In this document: positions 43,891-55,769 of the stretch, in pieces
How the letters are laid out: each line of letters begins with the position of its first letter
Position numbering within the stretch: the stretch's first letter is position 1
Origin: Perca fluviatilis
Taxonomy: Eukaryota; Chordata; Actinopteri; Perciformes; Percidae
Direction: 5' to 3'
Assembly (NCBI RefSeq): GCF_010015445.1
Contig: NC_053114.1
Span: 45,699,519-45,763,518 of the forward strand
Length of the DNA stretch: 64,000 bases
Made by a program: the position numbers and the translations under genes
Notes under the pieces: generated by a model
Told to the model about the DNA's origin: nothing
What the model saw: only the letters and a program-made list of their open reading frames with translations
The model's database searches: none

Positions 43891-45490
43891 GACTCTCAAA
43901 ATCTGATGAAAATCTTTTAAACTGACCTTTGTTGATCTGAAATGAAGACAGATTCAGACACTGCACGGCCTATTTCTCTCTTAAAATGTTTTCAGAAACA
44001 CGTTGCGGTGAACTATTTTAGTACAATATGAGATCGGATTCTGAACGAAGTGTCCGTTACGCTCTGTTGTGAAATCCGGGAGCAGCCAGACCCATGTGAC
44101 ACGTTCATTCAATCAGCTGCCGGTCAACATCCCTGGTCCCTCCCCTTTCCATTGCGTAGTCAAGGTGGTTTCCGTTTAGGCGAGTAGCATCCATCGTTCC
44201 ACACTGAACTTTTTGACCGTTTTTAGGGGGTCATCCTGGTACTTTCAGTGAGTTATCTCCACGATATACTTAAAACTAAGTGCTTGAAGTGTGACAGTAG
44301 CGCTTTGAGACATCCATTGAGTCAAGCAGCATTTTTCTCCCATGCAATTATCAATTATCTCTTTTGAAGCAGCTATGCTGCTTTTTAACCAAGATATATG
44401 TTCAAACTCACTGTATGTGCGCATGAGTAGTTCCACAGGGGTTAAAGTATGCTGACCGATTTGTGGTTGTTGCCATGGTGAATCCTAGTATCATGGCTCC
44501 ATTCATGCTGCCTTTTTAAATGGAGGTGGTGCACGTGTTTAACTTGGAGTCAACCCATTGAGTTGATTGAACCAACTCAAATCAGCTGTTCTGGAACCGA
44601 AAACTCAGTTTCCCATCTCAGGGTAAATCAACTCAGAGTTCAGGGTTAGACTCCATTTGTTAAACCTCCTTCCTTCAACGGGCCTTTACAATTTTCTTCT
44701 TAGGTTATGTTGCACATTAGGTGCTATGGCTTACAATCCTTTGTGTTAGTAGTTTCTTTTTCATGTTGTAATCTAATTGAACATTCATATATTCAACAGT
44801 TAGAAATGACTGCTGTCAAATGTAGTCTTACTTGGCCCAATTGGAGATGGAGTAAAAATATACATAAGAGGTACTCCTGTCATTTTCTGAAATTATCAGG
44901 CCACACAAATTCAGTTACTGGTTCAACAATGGATTAATTCTGATTACCAATTCACGATTTCATATACACACATTGCCAAGAGAATTACAATTTTTTGTTT
45001 TTAAAGAAACCCCTGGTCGTAATACTTTATAGAAGTCATGCAATTGACAAATTGAAATTAAGTTCTGGAAAAACAAGTTTCTCCACTAGTAATCAAATTT
45101 TAAAGAATTGCTTCCAAGTCTCTACTGGTTGGATTATGCACAACAGAAAAGACCTTTCAGTGAACTTTACTGCTCAAGGGCAGATGTGTTGCCAGGTTAG
45201 CCGATCCCAGCATTTATGCTAGGCTACAGTGGCACTAGCTTACGCGTTTACTGTACAGACAGAGTGCCATCAATCTTCAAGGTTGAAGGACAGAACTCCG
45301 TTCAGCAACAGACTGAATTATTTGGATCATAGCATAATGTAGGCAGTTATTGGTGATGTGTGGTAGTCCGATGGCCAGATTGTAAATCGCTATGACATTC
45401 TGGACTATTAATATTGACCGTCAATAAACCCTGCACCCAGTTAGACCTTTGGCTACATGAGTATTGCATCTTGGGAGTAAACATTGAAAA
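43891..45490. other. Intergenic, no gene recognised
   Basis: 44020-44200 is a dispersed repeat also present at 51405-51560 in the same orientation. 44530-44700 has the AACTCAGAGTT-type motifs of a fish repeat. No convincing coding region. Confidence 0.5.
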
Positions 45491-45509
45491 CCAGGGCAAA
45501 CGTAAAAGT

Positions 45510-45515
45510 TACAAT
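45510..45515 (-). terminator. AATAAA polyadenylation signal of secreted-protein gene
   Basis: Minus-strand CAATAAAG, about 30 nt after the stop codon at 45544. Confidence 0.55.
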
Positions 45516-45543
45516 CTTTATTGACAGGACTTCAGAGTCACCT

Positions 45544-47170
45544 TTAGTCAACCTGAAAGACAGGAAAGGAAACCTGTTAATCTCAAACTCTGAAAATATC
45601 CTGCTAACTGAAGCACAGAACAGTACCTTCTGCATGAATGCTCTTGGCGCTGCCCGGCGGTGTCGACCCAGCTGCGAGTAAGACCCTTTGACACCAACTC
45701 CACTGTAGGGCTGCTGTTGTCCAGTTGCTGCACCACTCAGACCACGACTAGCACTCCCAATACTCGCCTGCCTGACTGTGCGAGGTCTAGGGATGTTCTT
45801 GGCCTGCTGAGTGCTGGGATAGCTGTCTTTGGTGTAGTGAGTGTTCTCCCAGCTGTCCCTCCCCTGCTCAAAGCTGTTGCTGGTGTAAGTATACGTGCCT
45901 GGAGGATACGGGCCACTCAGGAACATGTAGTCATAGGAAGGGTAAGGATATGGGACCAGGCCTGATGGCACCGGTCCTCCATTAAAGCCTTGTGAAGGAT
46001 GTGCAGCATAGAAAAAACGAGGTGGTGGCATGGAACCTTGCGCTTCGTTCTCAGATTCAGAGTTGCCTTGCTCAAAGCTTTTCTGTTCCTGGAAGAGTTC
46101 CCCTGCCTGGTACTGTGGAAGAAAATAGTCAGGCCGGATCACAAAGCTAAGGCCAAGTGGTTGAGAGGAAGGTCCGCTGGCGGCAAACTGCTGAGTGCTA
46201 GGTCCTGTGGATGCTCCAGCAGAAAAGGGACTGGGAGGTGCAACAGCCCAGGAAATGCCTAGGAGCAGAAGGAAGTGATGTTAGTGATAGGTTGGATATT
46301 TCAGCCTACATGTTTCAGGTGTATTTCATATCTTGTATGTAGGGTACTACACAAGAAGCTTAGTCTGGGGACAACCTTCACCCACAGGAATAGAGTGGAA
46401 TGTGTGAATCTATCAGGAGCATCTGCCAAAAAGGTAAACCGTTGAAACTGAAATGGATATCTTGGGCGGTGTGAGCACAGAGTTAAAAAACGATCCATTT
46501 TGAGGTGCATGTGGGTCACCCTTGGGCAGACACGTCTGTATGCTCAGTTGTCGAGAGTTTGTTCACTGTAAATAAAGCTGCATTAGATTCAAACTCATCG
46601 GACTGGTCGTCATCTTTGAAAACTCCCATCATTTCTGAGTTATCACCAGATACGTTAGCAAGTAGAATTCAAGGCAATGAATTTAACTTTGCTAAACATG
46701 GGCATTCACTACCCACATCAGTTCAGACATTTAGAGACCCGACAGCTCAAGTTTAGTTAAGTCACATTAGCATTAGTTACCTTGTTTAGAGGCAGGGCCT
46801 GCAGAAGAGCCTTGAACATATCCTGGAGGTGCATTCTGTAAACTGGACTGAGCTGGATTTGAGACAATTTTAGAGGCCGCCCCAAAAATCCATAAGGAAA
46901 CATCCAGTTAGAGCCAGCAGAAGCAGGGTTTGCACCAAGAGAAAGTCATCAGGAGAGACTTAAACAATTAAACTACTTTTAAGATATAGACAGCAATGAT
47001 ACTTTACCTTGCTGCATAGGGTAGCTGTAACTCAAACCAGTCAGCAAAACAAGCAGCAAAGCCCTATTGAAAAAGCAGACAGAGCATAAGTACAACTACT
47101 TAACAGAAATCAGTCAAAAACTTCACAAACAACCACTTGCTCACCCTGCAGTACACCAAACAGCCATCAT
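45544..47170 (-). CDS. Predicted secreted Pro/Tyr/Ser/Gln-rich protein (264 aa, 5 exons)
   Basis: Minus-strand join of 47145-47170, 47008-47063, 46781-46852, 45627-46258 and 45544-45552. All introns are GT-AG, phases agree (2, 1, 1, 0) and the sum is 795 nt, ending in TAA. Exons 1-2 make a signal peptide (MMAVWCTAGALLLVLLTGLS). The rest is low-complexity and lacks cysteine-rich or ZP domains: Gly/Ser/Gln-rich early, a YPYPSYDYMF segment in the middle, and RHRR at about 250-253, a possible furin site 11 residues from the end. TATA and AATAAA signals fit the ends. I do not recognise the family. The exon phases argue against an SCPP gene (those use phase 0). An egg-envelope or other extracellular coat role is speculation. 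The exon 3 acceptor is the least certain junction. Confidence 0.6.
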
Positions 47171-47212
47171 GTTGAATGAACAGCTCAGGTACCACTGTGA
47201 TCCTGTGAAAGG

Positions 47213-47247
47213 TTTATAAGTGCTACAGGTGACCTGCCCTGACCAAT
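47213..47247 (-). promoter_or_regulatory. TATA box, E-box and CCAAT box of secreted-protein gene
   Basis: Reading upstream from the ATG: TATAAA (47213-47219), E-box CACCTG (47226-47231), inverted CCAAT (47243-47247). The TATA box lies only about 45 nt from the ATG, so the 5' UTR must be very short. Confidence 0.55.
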
Positions 47248-47349
47248 CAGAAGGTAGCCAGTTAACGACACACAGCTGCAAGCAATTGAATCCTGATTAA
47301 GGTGGAACATAACTGGTTCAGTTGTCTAATTTTCATCAAATGTTATCTT

Positions 47350-47452
47350 GCACACACACACACACACACACAGACACACACAATAAGACACACACACACA
47401 CACAGAGTAAGACACACACAGTAAGACACACACAGACACACACACACAGTAA

Positions 47453-47528
<76 letters not shown>

Positions 47529-47630
47529 AAGACACACACACACACAGAGTAAGACACACACAGTAAGACACACACACACACACACACACAGTAAGACACA
47601 CACAGTAAGACACACACACACACACACACA
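47350..47630 (+). repeat. (CA)n microsatellite with GTAAGA interruptions
   Basis: CA runs separated by CAGTAAGACACA and CAATAAGACACA units. Confidence 0.95.
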
Positions 47631-47679
47631 GTCAGCTGGCTTGTTTTGGTTGTTTGGGTCTGTGAAAATCAACTCCTCT

Positions 47680-47918
47680 CCTCCTCTCCACCTCCTCCTC
47701 TTTTTCCTCTCCTACTCTCCTACTCTCCTTCCTCCCCTCCTCTCCTACTTTCCTCCTCTCCACCTCCTCCTCTCCTTCCTCTCCTCCCTCTCCTTCCTCC
47801 CTCCCTCTCCTTCCTCTCCTCCTCTCCTCCTCTCCTCCTCTCCACCTCTTCCTCTCCTTCCTCTCCTCCTCTCCTTCCCTCCCCTCCTCTCCTTCCTCTC
47901 CTCCTCCTGTTTCCCCAA
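47680..47918 (+). repeat. (TCCTCC)n polypyrimidine tract
   Basis: Repeated CTCCTCCTCTCC; open frames on both strands here are artefacts. Confidence 0.9.
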
Positions 47919-47919
47919 A

Positions 47920-48130
47920 TGTCCCAAATCTCGTTTTGTCCACAACATCATTTGTGGAGTTTTTGTCACTGTTTTTGTGACATTTGTGACACTTTCTGCG
48001 ATTTCTCAAACGTTTTTCTAGGTTTTATGATGTTTTCGACATCTTTATCAAACTTTGTCACTTTTTCTAACGTTTCTGTCACTTTTTCAGCATTTTGGAC
48101 ACTTTATTTCTTGTTTTGTTGTTATTTTCT
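47920..48130 (+). repeat. T-rich dispersed repeat
   Basis: TTTTGTCACTTTTT-type repeats, related to 15060-15150. Confidence 0.5.
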
Positions 48131-48299
48131 GATATTTTTGTCATTTATTTCTTAAATTGTTGCATTAGATGCTTTAGATTACAATCCTTACACAACTCAA
48201 CCTCCTTAGTTTCTGTTTCTCTTTTTCATTCAACATTCCTAAGCAGTATCACATTTATTTTAACGGTTAGAAATAGTTATTTTCTGTCAAATTTAAATG

Positions 48300-49245
48300 T
48301 TACAATCCAACTTTATTTGTTAAGCGCATTAAAACAACCAAAGTGCTGCACAGAAGAATAAATGAGACATAAATAAAATACATAACAATATAACATGAAT
48401 ACAAAATAATAGCTGCACAATGAAAAGCAATCAATCTAAATAATAAAAAGAAGTACAACAAGTCAACATCTTACTAGGTGTCAAAGGCCACAGAGAAGAC
48501 ATGGGTTTTAAGTTGGCTATTAAAAACAGACAAAGGAGAGGCCTGTTTAACGTGCAGAGGCACATCAGTCCTTAATTTAGGAAAAAGGCCCGGTCTCCTC
48601 TGAGCTTCCGCTTAGTTTTCGGCACACTCAGGAGCAGCTGATCTTCTGACCTGAGCACCCGCTTCGAATGTTATCATTGGATTGAATTGGATGTTTTAAA
48701 TGTTTTATGATGGCGTGACATTAGTGTTGACATGAGAACGTTATGGTATACGTGCAGTTAAGTGTCCCAAATTCCCCATACAATGTCCTTAATTAGCTAA
48801 TTATGAATCTGCTAAACCACCTGTGCTATCATACCCTTAACCATAACCATAACCATAACCTGTCTCAAATAAGACCCTTGTCATTTGGGACTCAGTTTTG
48901 GAACATGATTTGGGACACTAAACTGCACGTAAGTCAAACGTTATTATATTATTAGCCTGCTTGCTTTACGTTAGCATTCTCGTGTATTTATCCGTGATTA
49001 ACCATGCGAATGGATGATAACAGCCTTCTGAGCCTACCAGTAGGCGTAGCGGGCCTTCTGACCCATATCTATGAGGCTGATAACCACTGATAACGCCCAT
49101 TCAATCCAATGATAACATTCGAAGTGGGTGACCTGAGAGACTAGTGGGGATATAAGGGCATAGAAGCTCCGAGAGGTGGGGGCAAGACCATTCAGGGCTT
49201 TAAAAGCTAATGTTGTCTTACCTTGAGCTATTTGGCCCAATTAGA
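48300..49245 (-). mobile_element. Fish LINE/SINE-type repeat, interrupted
   Basis: 48300-48655 and 49131-49245 form one repeat (AACTTTATTTGTTAAGCGC ... GGGGCAAGACCATTCAGGGC) of a type very common in teleosts, split by the element at 48656-49130. Confidence 0.6.
48656..49130. mobile_element. TIR element with nested inverted repeat (475 bp)
   Basis: Inverted ends CACCCGCTTCGAATGTTATC and GATAACATTCGAAGTGGGTG extend to about 30 bp. ACCTGAG is duplicated at 48649-48655 and 49131-49137. Inside, ACGTGCAGTTAAGTGTCCC is inverted again near 48890-48935. No coding capacity. Confidence 0.8.
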
Positions 49246-49264
49246 GATAGTAAGTAGGCCTAAG

Positions 49265-49500
49265 TAAAAATCAGGCGATGTATAAAGTACTAGAGACCCT
49301 ACTTGAGTAAAAATACAAGTGCTCTATCAAAAAGTGACTTGAGTAGAAATAGAAGTAGAAGTGCTCTTTAGGCACCACGCTTAGGTAGAAGTACTGAAGT
49401 ATTCAACATTTTTTGTGCTTAAGAATTGCAAGTAGTTTATTTTAAAATGGACTACTCAAGTACTGAAAGTAAAAGTACAAGTATTGTGTTATTTAGTTAT
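49265..49500. mobile_element. hAT MITE fragment
   Basis: ACTTGAGTAAAAATACAAGT and related motifs resemble the ends of the 32852-41836 hAT family. Confidence 0.45.
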
Positions 49501-49599
49501 TAAAGAAAGCAGTCAAATGTTTGAATATCATATTGTTTATATTATGTCAGATGTTTAGCCCAAGGCTGTAGCCAAAGGAATTAACACATATTAATTATA

Positions 49600-50065
49600 A
49601 TAAAAATAACAAATATTAACAAAGCCTTCTCATTTAAAACCATTAAACAATGGAATCAACTCCCAGGCAGTCTAAAGTTGTCTGTAGATTTGAAATAATT
49701 TTTCTCGAAACTTAAAGAAATACATCCTCGATAATCAGCTGTGTAAGCATCAGCACACTTAAAAGTTTACAAATGTAATATTGAAGTAAATGTTTTTGAC
49801 TATGTTGTATATATTTTAGGCTGTGATGTTTTTTTGATTAGTTTTTCATTCAAATATCTGTTTTAGTGTTTAACTAATCTTGCATGTATGTGTTAGTACT
49901 ACTGACAGTTATTTGTAATGTAATGTTTTAATATTGTGTGCACCTGCCCGGGGACTGCAGATGGAAACTAGCATTGGCTAACTCTGTTACAAAACATCTT
50001 TTCGTAAGATTAATGTATTTTGTACATTGTCCCTGACAAATAAACTAATTAAATAAATAAATACT
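49600..50065 (+). mobile_element. LINE 3' end
   Basis: Reads IKQWNQLPGSLKLSVDL, resembling the C-terminus of fish LINE polymerases, followed by a 3' UTR with GGGGACTGCAGATGG and an (AAAT)n tail. Confidence 0.55.
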
Positions 50066-50202
50066 GACGTAAAATGGACAATTATCACACTGTGGAAGTC
50101 AAATGAACATCCTCTCCAGCACAGTAACGATTAAAGCCCCAGAAAACGTATCACACACTAGCTAGAAACATGTGTGATGAACAGGAAAGTTAGCAAGCTA
50201 GC

Positions 50203-51394
50203 AACATCCAGATAAACTAGATCAGCTTCACATCACAGGGGTCAAACATCTAGATAAACTAGATCAGCTTCACATCACAGGGTCAAACATCCAGATAAAC
50301 TAGATCAGCTTCACATCACAGGGTCAAACATCCAGATAAACTAGATCAGCTTCACATCACAGGGTCAAACATCCAGATAAACTAGATCAGCTTCACATCA
50401 CAGGGTCAAACATCCAGATAAACTAGATCAGCTTCACATCACAGGGTCAAACATCCAGATAAACTAGATCAGCTTCACATCACAGGGTCAAACATCCAGA
50501 TAAACTAGATCAGCTTCACATCACAGGGTCAAACATCTAGATAAACTAGATCAGCTTCACATCACAGGGTCAAACATCCAGATAAACTAGATCAGCTTCA
50601 CATCACAGGGTCAAACATCCAGATAAACTAGATCAGCTTCACATCACAGGGTCAAACATCCAGATAAACTAGATCAGCTTCACATCACAGGGTCAGACAT
50701 CCAGATAAACTAGATCAGCTTCACATCACAGGGTCAAACATCCAGATAAACTAGATCAGCTTCACATCACAGGGTCAAACATCCAGATAAACTAGATCAG
50801 CTTCACATCACAGGGTCAAACATCCAGATAAACTAGATCAGCTTCACATCACAGGGTCAAACATCCAGATAAACTAGATCAGCTTCACATCACAGGGTCA
50901 AACATCTAGATAAACTAGATCAGCTTCACATCACAGGGTCAAACATCCAGATAAACTAGATCAGCTTCACATCACAGGGTCAAACATCCAGATAAACTAG
51001 ATCAGCTTCACATCACAGGGTCAAACATCTAGATAAACTAGATCAGCTTCACATCACAGGGTCAAACATCCAGATAAACTAGATCAGCTTCACATCACAG
51101 GGTCTAACATCCAGATAAACTAGATCAGCTTCACATCACAGGGTCAAACATCTAGATAAACTAGATCAGCTTCACATCACAGGGTCAAACATCTAGATAA
51201 ACTAGATCAGCTTCACATCACAGGGTCAAACATCCAGATAAACTAGATCAGCTTCACATCACAGGGTCTAACATCTAGATAAACTAGATCAGCTTCACAT
51301 CACAGGGTCAAACATCCAGATAAACTAGATCAGCTTCACATCACAGGGTCTAACATCCAGATAAACTAGATCAGCTTCACATCACAGGGTCAAA
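50203..51394 (+). repeat. 41-bp minisatellite (about 29 copies)
   Basis: Unit: AACATCCAGATAAACTAGAT then CAGCTTCACATCACAGGGTC then A. Units differ at only a few positions (CATCTAG versus CATCCAG, GTCTAAC versus GTCAAAC), so the array is recent or homogenised. Confidence 0.97.
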
Positions 51395-51404
51395 CTATGT
51401 TCTT

Positions 51405-51735
51405 ACAATATGAGATCGTATTCTGAATGAGCCACCGTTAATGGCCGCATAGCCCGTTTAAAAAATCCTAAATCCAGAAGCAGCAGCCAGACCCACGTGA
51501 CGCTTCGGTCAATCAGCTGCCTGGTTTTCATTTGGTGGTCGCAAATACAGAGTAGCGCCGCGCTGCTGTATGCTGCGTATTACATCTCCATAACAACGTT
51601 GCTTTGGTGTGTTAAGAGCCATTTTGGGACCTCTGGAAGCCAAGTGATAAGTCCAACTGCCTTTTCTGCCCACAGTTGGCCGTTTGGTCCGTGTGTAAGG
51701 ACCGTTTACAGGCGGCGCAGTTCATCTCAAACAAG
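51405..51735 (+). repeat. Dispersed repeat matching 44020-44200
   Basis: CAATATGAGATCG ... CAGCCAGACCCACGTGAC ... CAATCAGCTGCC is shared in direct orientation across 7.4 kb. Confidence 0.6.
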
Positions 51736-52106
51736 CCTATTATCTGGCTGCACCACAGATGCATTCTGGGATAGGAAAACAAAAACGCTCTGGGTTGTTT
51801 GCATTTCTTTAAACCAATCCCTAAACACATGTAGTTTATAAAATCTGATGTTTGATTCTAAAGTAAACTAGCCGACAATATAACGGCTACAAGTCAGCTG
51901 AGATGATGAGACCATTAAACACACAACTAGTTGGATCCTTTACACACACTACAATGGGAGGAGACACAGAGAGAAATAAAGAAATAAAGAAAGAAAGTAA
52001 GAAATAAAGAAAGAAGGAAAGTCAGGCTTTATTATTATTTTTTTATGAATACGACTTGTTGTCTGTTTTCTGTTGAATCAGACAGTGTCTTGTTGTGTGT
52101 CTCCAG

Positions 52107-52302
52107 TGTGAGGAGTGTAGAAAGACCTTCCCAGTGTCTTGTTGTGTGTCTCCAGTGTGAGGAGTGTAGAAAGACCTTCCCAGTGTCTTGTTGTGTGTCT
52201 CCAGTGTGAGGAGTGTAGAAAGGCCTTCCCAGTGTCTTGTTGTGTGTCTCCAGTGTGAGGAGTGTAGAAAGGCCTTCCCAGTGTCCAGGCTGCAGACCTC
52301 CG
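52107..52302 (+). repeat. 49-bp minisatellite over the duplicated terminal acceptor
   Basis: Units start at 52107, 52156, 52205 and 52254, the same arrangement as 14660-14855, so the amplification predates the segmental duplication. Confidence 0.9.
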
Positions 52303-52376
52303 AGCTGCTGACTCGCTGCGTCTTCTGTCGACTCAAATCACCCTCCAGGTACCCGCAGCCGCCGCCGCTCATGTGA
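52254..52376 (+). pseudogene. wdr88: Duplicate of wdr88 exon 11
   Basis: Encodes the same CEEC...CVFC tail as 14807-14932 with one codon deleted in the Pro-rich end. It has an intact acceptor and stop codon but no coherent upstream gene. Confidence 0.85.
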
Positions 52377-52499
52377 CTTCCTGTCCCGGAGGTCAGAGGT
52401 CAGCCCGCCAGCAGCAGCAGCCGGTAGGAACCGAAGACGGTTTACAACCCAGCCTCACCTTCAGAGTACCTTACTGTCTCTGTGTTTCCACATTGTACA

Positions 52500-52785
52500 G
52501 ATGTGACATTTTTTCCAAGTATTTTTTTTCTTTTTTTCCGATGTTTTAGTTTTTGTCACTTTTCTTCTGCACTTTTTTGACTTTTTGGTTGTTTTTTGTC
52601 ACTTTTTTCAACGTTCTTTTATCAATTTACTTTTTCAAATGCTATAAAATTGAATAAAACACCCAAATTCAATGAAAGTAGTCAACTGATCATTTATTTA
52701 CCTTGTAAAGAGTGTTGTAGGGAACCATCACACGTTAGGACATTTTGGTTGATAGAAACCCAAAATATCTGATATAGAAATTGTG
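52500..52785 (+). repeat. T-rich dispersed repeat (duplicate)
   Basis: Duplicate of 15060-15345 as part of the segmental copy. Confidence 0.75.
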
Positions 52786-53221
52786 GTGGAAACTTTTCTT
52801 TTGCAGCCGCCGGGTGTATTTCAAAAAGGACAAAGTGAAACTAATAAGACTATTTGAGAATGAAACCAAAGTTTGGTCTTTGAGTATAGGAAGACAGTTT
52901 CCCAGGTACAAAAGCATGTGGGAAAGTGTCTTCAAGTGAACTAAAGTTGAGTCCACGGTTATATATGATAAGGCAGTCAGAGACGCCCCTCCTCCTGATA
53001 TTTTTAGCAACAACAAACAGTTAACCAAAACACCATAAACAGTATGAAATCTCTTTACAACTTTCCCTTTGCTCCTGTTTGAAAACGAAGCCCAAACACC
53101 TGCTTATCTCAGCTGCTAGGGAGAGAGAAATGTGTCTGAGAGTACATAGTTTACGATTGTTTTACGATTGACCTCATCGGCTAATAACAGAAGGCTAAAC
53201 ACAGAAGGCTAAACAGTGCTT

Positions 53222-53345
53222 CACTATGTTCCAGACTTTGTGGCTCCCACTTAGTTTGTGAGAGTCAGAAAGTTAGAATTAAGACAAGAATATATAAAAA
53301 GTCATGCTTAAATGTAATTTTCCATTACATTCCACTCTTTTGATC
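53222..53345 (-). repeat. LTR-like segment
   Basis: Matches 58573-58735 (TTCCAGACTTTGTGGCTCCC ... CATGCTTAAATGTAATTTT) in direct orientation, 5.3 kb apart, flanking the retrovirus-like relic. Probably the ends of its LTRs. Confidence 0.5.
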
Positions 53346-53514
53346 ACAAATTAATCACAATCAACAAAATTACTGTTACAATTTAGAATATATATTGCTT
53401 ATAGCTTCTTCCATGTTCTTCTGGTGTCAGAAGTTCGTCCACCAGCACGTGACACACCGTAGGAAACTAGTCTTTACCACTGTCTCGTTTTGTTCTTCTG
53501 GCAAGTGTGTGTGT

Positions 53515-54135
53515 GTGTGTGTTCTCGTTTAACTACATTGTGTGTTCTCGTTTAACTACATTCGTGGGACCGAAAACCGGGAATACACTATACTTGTGGG
53601 GTCCGGACAGCTTTGTGGGGACAAAATGCTGGACCCCACAACTGTAAAGGGCTGTTTGAGGGTTACGACTTGGTTTTAAGGTTAGGGTTAGAATTAGGTT
53701 AGGTTTGGGTTAAAACGCAGCACCCAGGATGGAGGGTAAGGGTTAAGGTTAGGCATTTAGTTGTGATGGTTAAGGTTAGGGTAAGGGGGCTAGGGAATGC
53801 ATTATGTCAATGGTGGGTCCCCACAAAGATAGTGAAACGCAGAATGTGTGTGTGTGTGTGTGTGTTTTCGTTTAACTACATTCTTGGGGTCCAAATACAG
53901 GGAATACACTATACTTGTGGGGTCCAGACAGCTTTCTGGGGCCAAAATGCTGGACCCCACAACTTTAAAGGGCTGTTTGAGGGTTAAGACTTGGTGTTAG
54001 GGTTAGGGTTAGAATTAGGTTATGGTTAGGGTAAGGGTTGAGGTTAGGCATTTAGTTGTGATGGTTAAGGTTGGGTAAGGGGCTAGGAAATGCATTATGT
54101 CAATGGCAGGTCCCCACAAAGATAGTGAAATGCAC
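53515..54135 (+). repeat. Two tandem copies of a fish intronic repeat
   Basis: Each copy runs from TTTAACTACATTC through TTGTGGGGTCC and a GGTTAGGGTTAG-rich middle to GTCCCCACAAAGATAGTGAAA. They sit in a (GT)n that is uninterrupted at the homologous position 15387-15424. Confidence 0.75.
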
Positions 54136-54369
54136 TTTGTGTGTGAAGTCCCTTTCTCCATTTTGCATTCAAACACTGCTTTCCTAAGTCTGATCTATGT
54201 CATCATTGATTCAAAGATGTTGTTACATTAGGGTTAGTCAATTCATACAGACAGTTATAGTGGACAAAGTAAGTAAAAGTACTGATTCCAAACTGTAAAC
54301 ATTTTTTGTTACCAGCAATATTCCATGAAAAATATTAACTAAGTGAAAGAGTATCATACATATTTGTAC

Positions 54370-55760
54370 TTAAGGTATTAAAAAGCAACAATATAGAAAA
54401 TTCCTCACATTTTTGAAACCTGGAAATTATGAAAGCAGTTCTGTCAATCAATTAAGTAATTTAAGCAACTAATCATTTCAGCTGGACTTGTAGGCCTACA
54501 TATTTGTCAGGCAGTTTGATGACAATAAAACATATTTCATAAACATATGTTCTGTGTATAAAAATCCCAATTTGTCTTAATTAAAATATGTCAGATTACA
54601 ATAATATCTGGAAGCATTTGACCAAACTCTGCTATTGACTCTATAATTTGTCTTTGAAATAAAAAATCAACTGTTTATCACCTATATAAGATAGATTTTA
54701 TTTAGCCCACACTGGGGAATATTCCTTAGTTACACAAAAATATATTTAGTCTTTGTCAGCTTTATTTTTACAAACTTCTAATCAACTGCTTTTTCGATTA
54801 ACACTTTACTTTTGTATTTTCACAATTTTCATCAGCTTTTGGCATAAATAGGAAACCCATTATCCTAATTCAAAAGTACATTTAGCTCTAGCCCCCAATT
54901 TCCACCAGCTGCGGAACGGCTCCAGAAAGGCAGCAGAGTCATTAGGTTTCCATTAAAGTCAATGTGTGTATTTCCACTGACTGCAGAACGGCTGCGTCCC
55001 AGCTCCGGAGCAGATAGGCAGAGCTTCTACTTTTGTCGGATGCCGGGAGCTCAAAAGACACAGAAAACGGATTACAAAAGATACAGACAGGAAAAACGCG
55101 GAATAATTTTCAGGAGCTTGAGACATGCGTCACCGAAGAGACTGGAGCAACGATCAAGCAAAGATGGTGAGTAGCAACTCAAAAACTCACTAGAGTATGA
55201 TATTCAATGAACTGCTTTTAGGATGAAATCCCATATCAACCTGTATTGGTTTCAATATAACCAATAAACTAAGACGAATTAAACAAAAATATGTTGTTTA
55301 TTTTATTTTTATCTTTAGTTTGCAACACAAAGTAATACTAACTGCTGTCTGGTAGTTCTAAAAATCATAAATTAAAGTTTTTAGACCTAGGAGAGCAAAC
55401 CTAAGTACTTGTAATTTTAAGTCTATTTATCCAATATGTTACCTGATATGAAAACATATCACATTATACGATTTATGACAAAAACTGTATCAAAATCATT
55501 GCTGAACCTAAATTCCACATGCACAACTCCTGTTTTCTCTTACCTCTGGATGTGTGTGTGGTGCTATGGCCTTGCTGCTCTGTAAGCCTAGTCTACAGTG
55601 AGGGGTTACCAATCACCTCACTGAGTGTCTCTGCTGCTCTCCTTGTGGTTTGCAGTGAGATACAATATGTTACCAGTTGGTCCTCACACAATGGTGTGTC
55701 TGGTGGGTGTCCTCTTCGCTCAAGTCCAATGTGTGGAGGTGCTGTAAATAAAATCTCAAA
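54370..55760. other. AT-rich intergenic, no gene recognised
   Basis: Homology with the wdr88 3' flank ends at about 54360. I see no reliable coding sequence. Confidence 0.5.
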
Positions 55761-55769
55761 GGGTGACAG

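Noticed and set aside
44465..44480. A second X-box-like motif (GTTGCCATGGTGAAT)
   Set aside because: The second half-site is broken, and no gene start lies nearby.
47641..48021. Opposed 125-aa frames in the TCCTCC tract
   Set aside because: Low-complexity artefact of a polypyrimidine tract.
53670..54075. Interstitial telomere-like GGTTAGGGTTAG runs
   Set aside because: Only short imperfect pieces within a known type of fish dispersed repeat with other conserved parts; no true (TTAGGG)n array.
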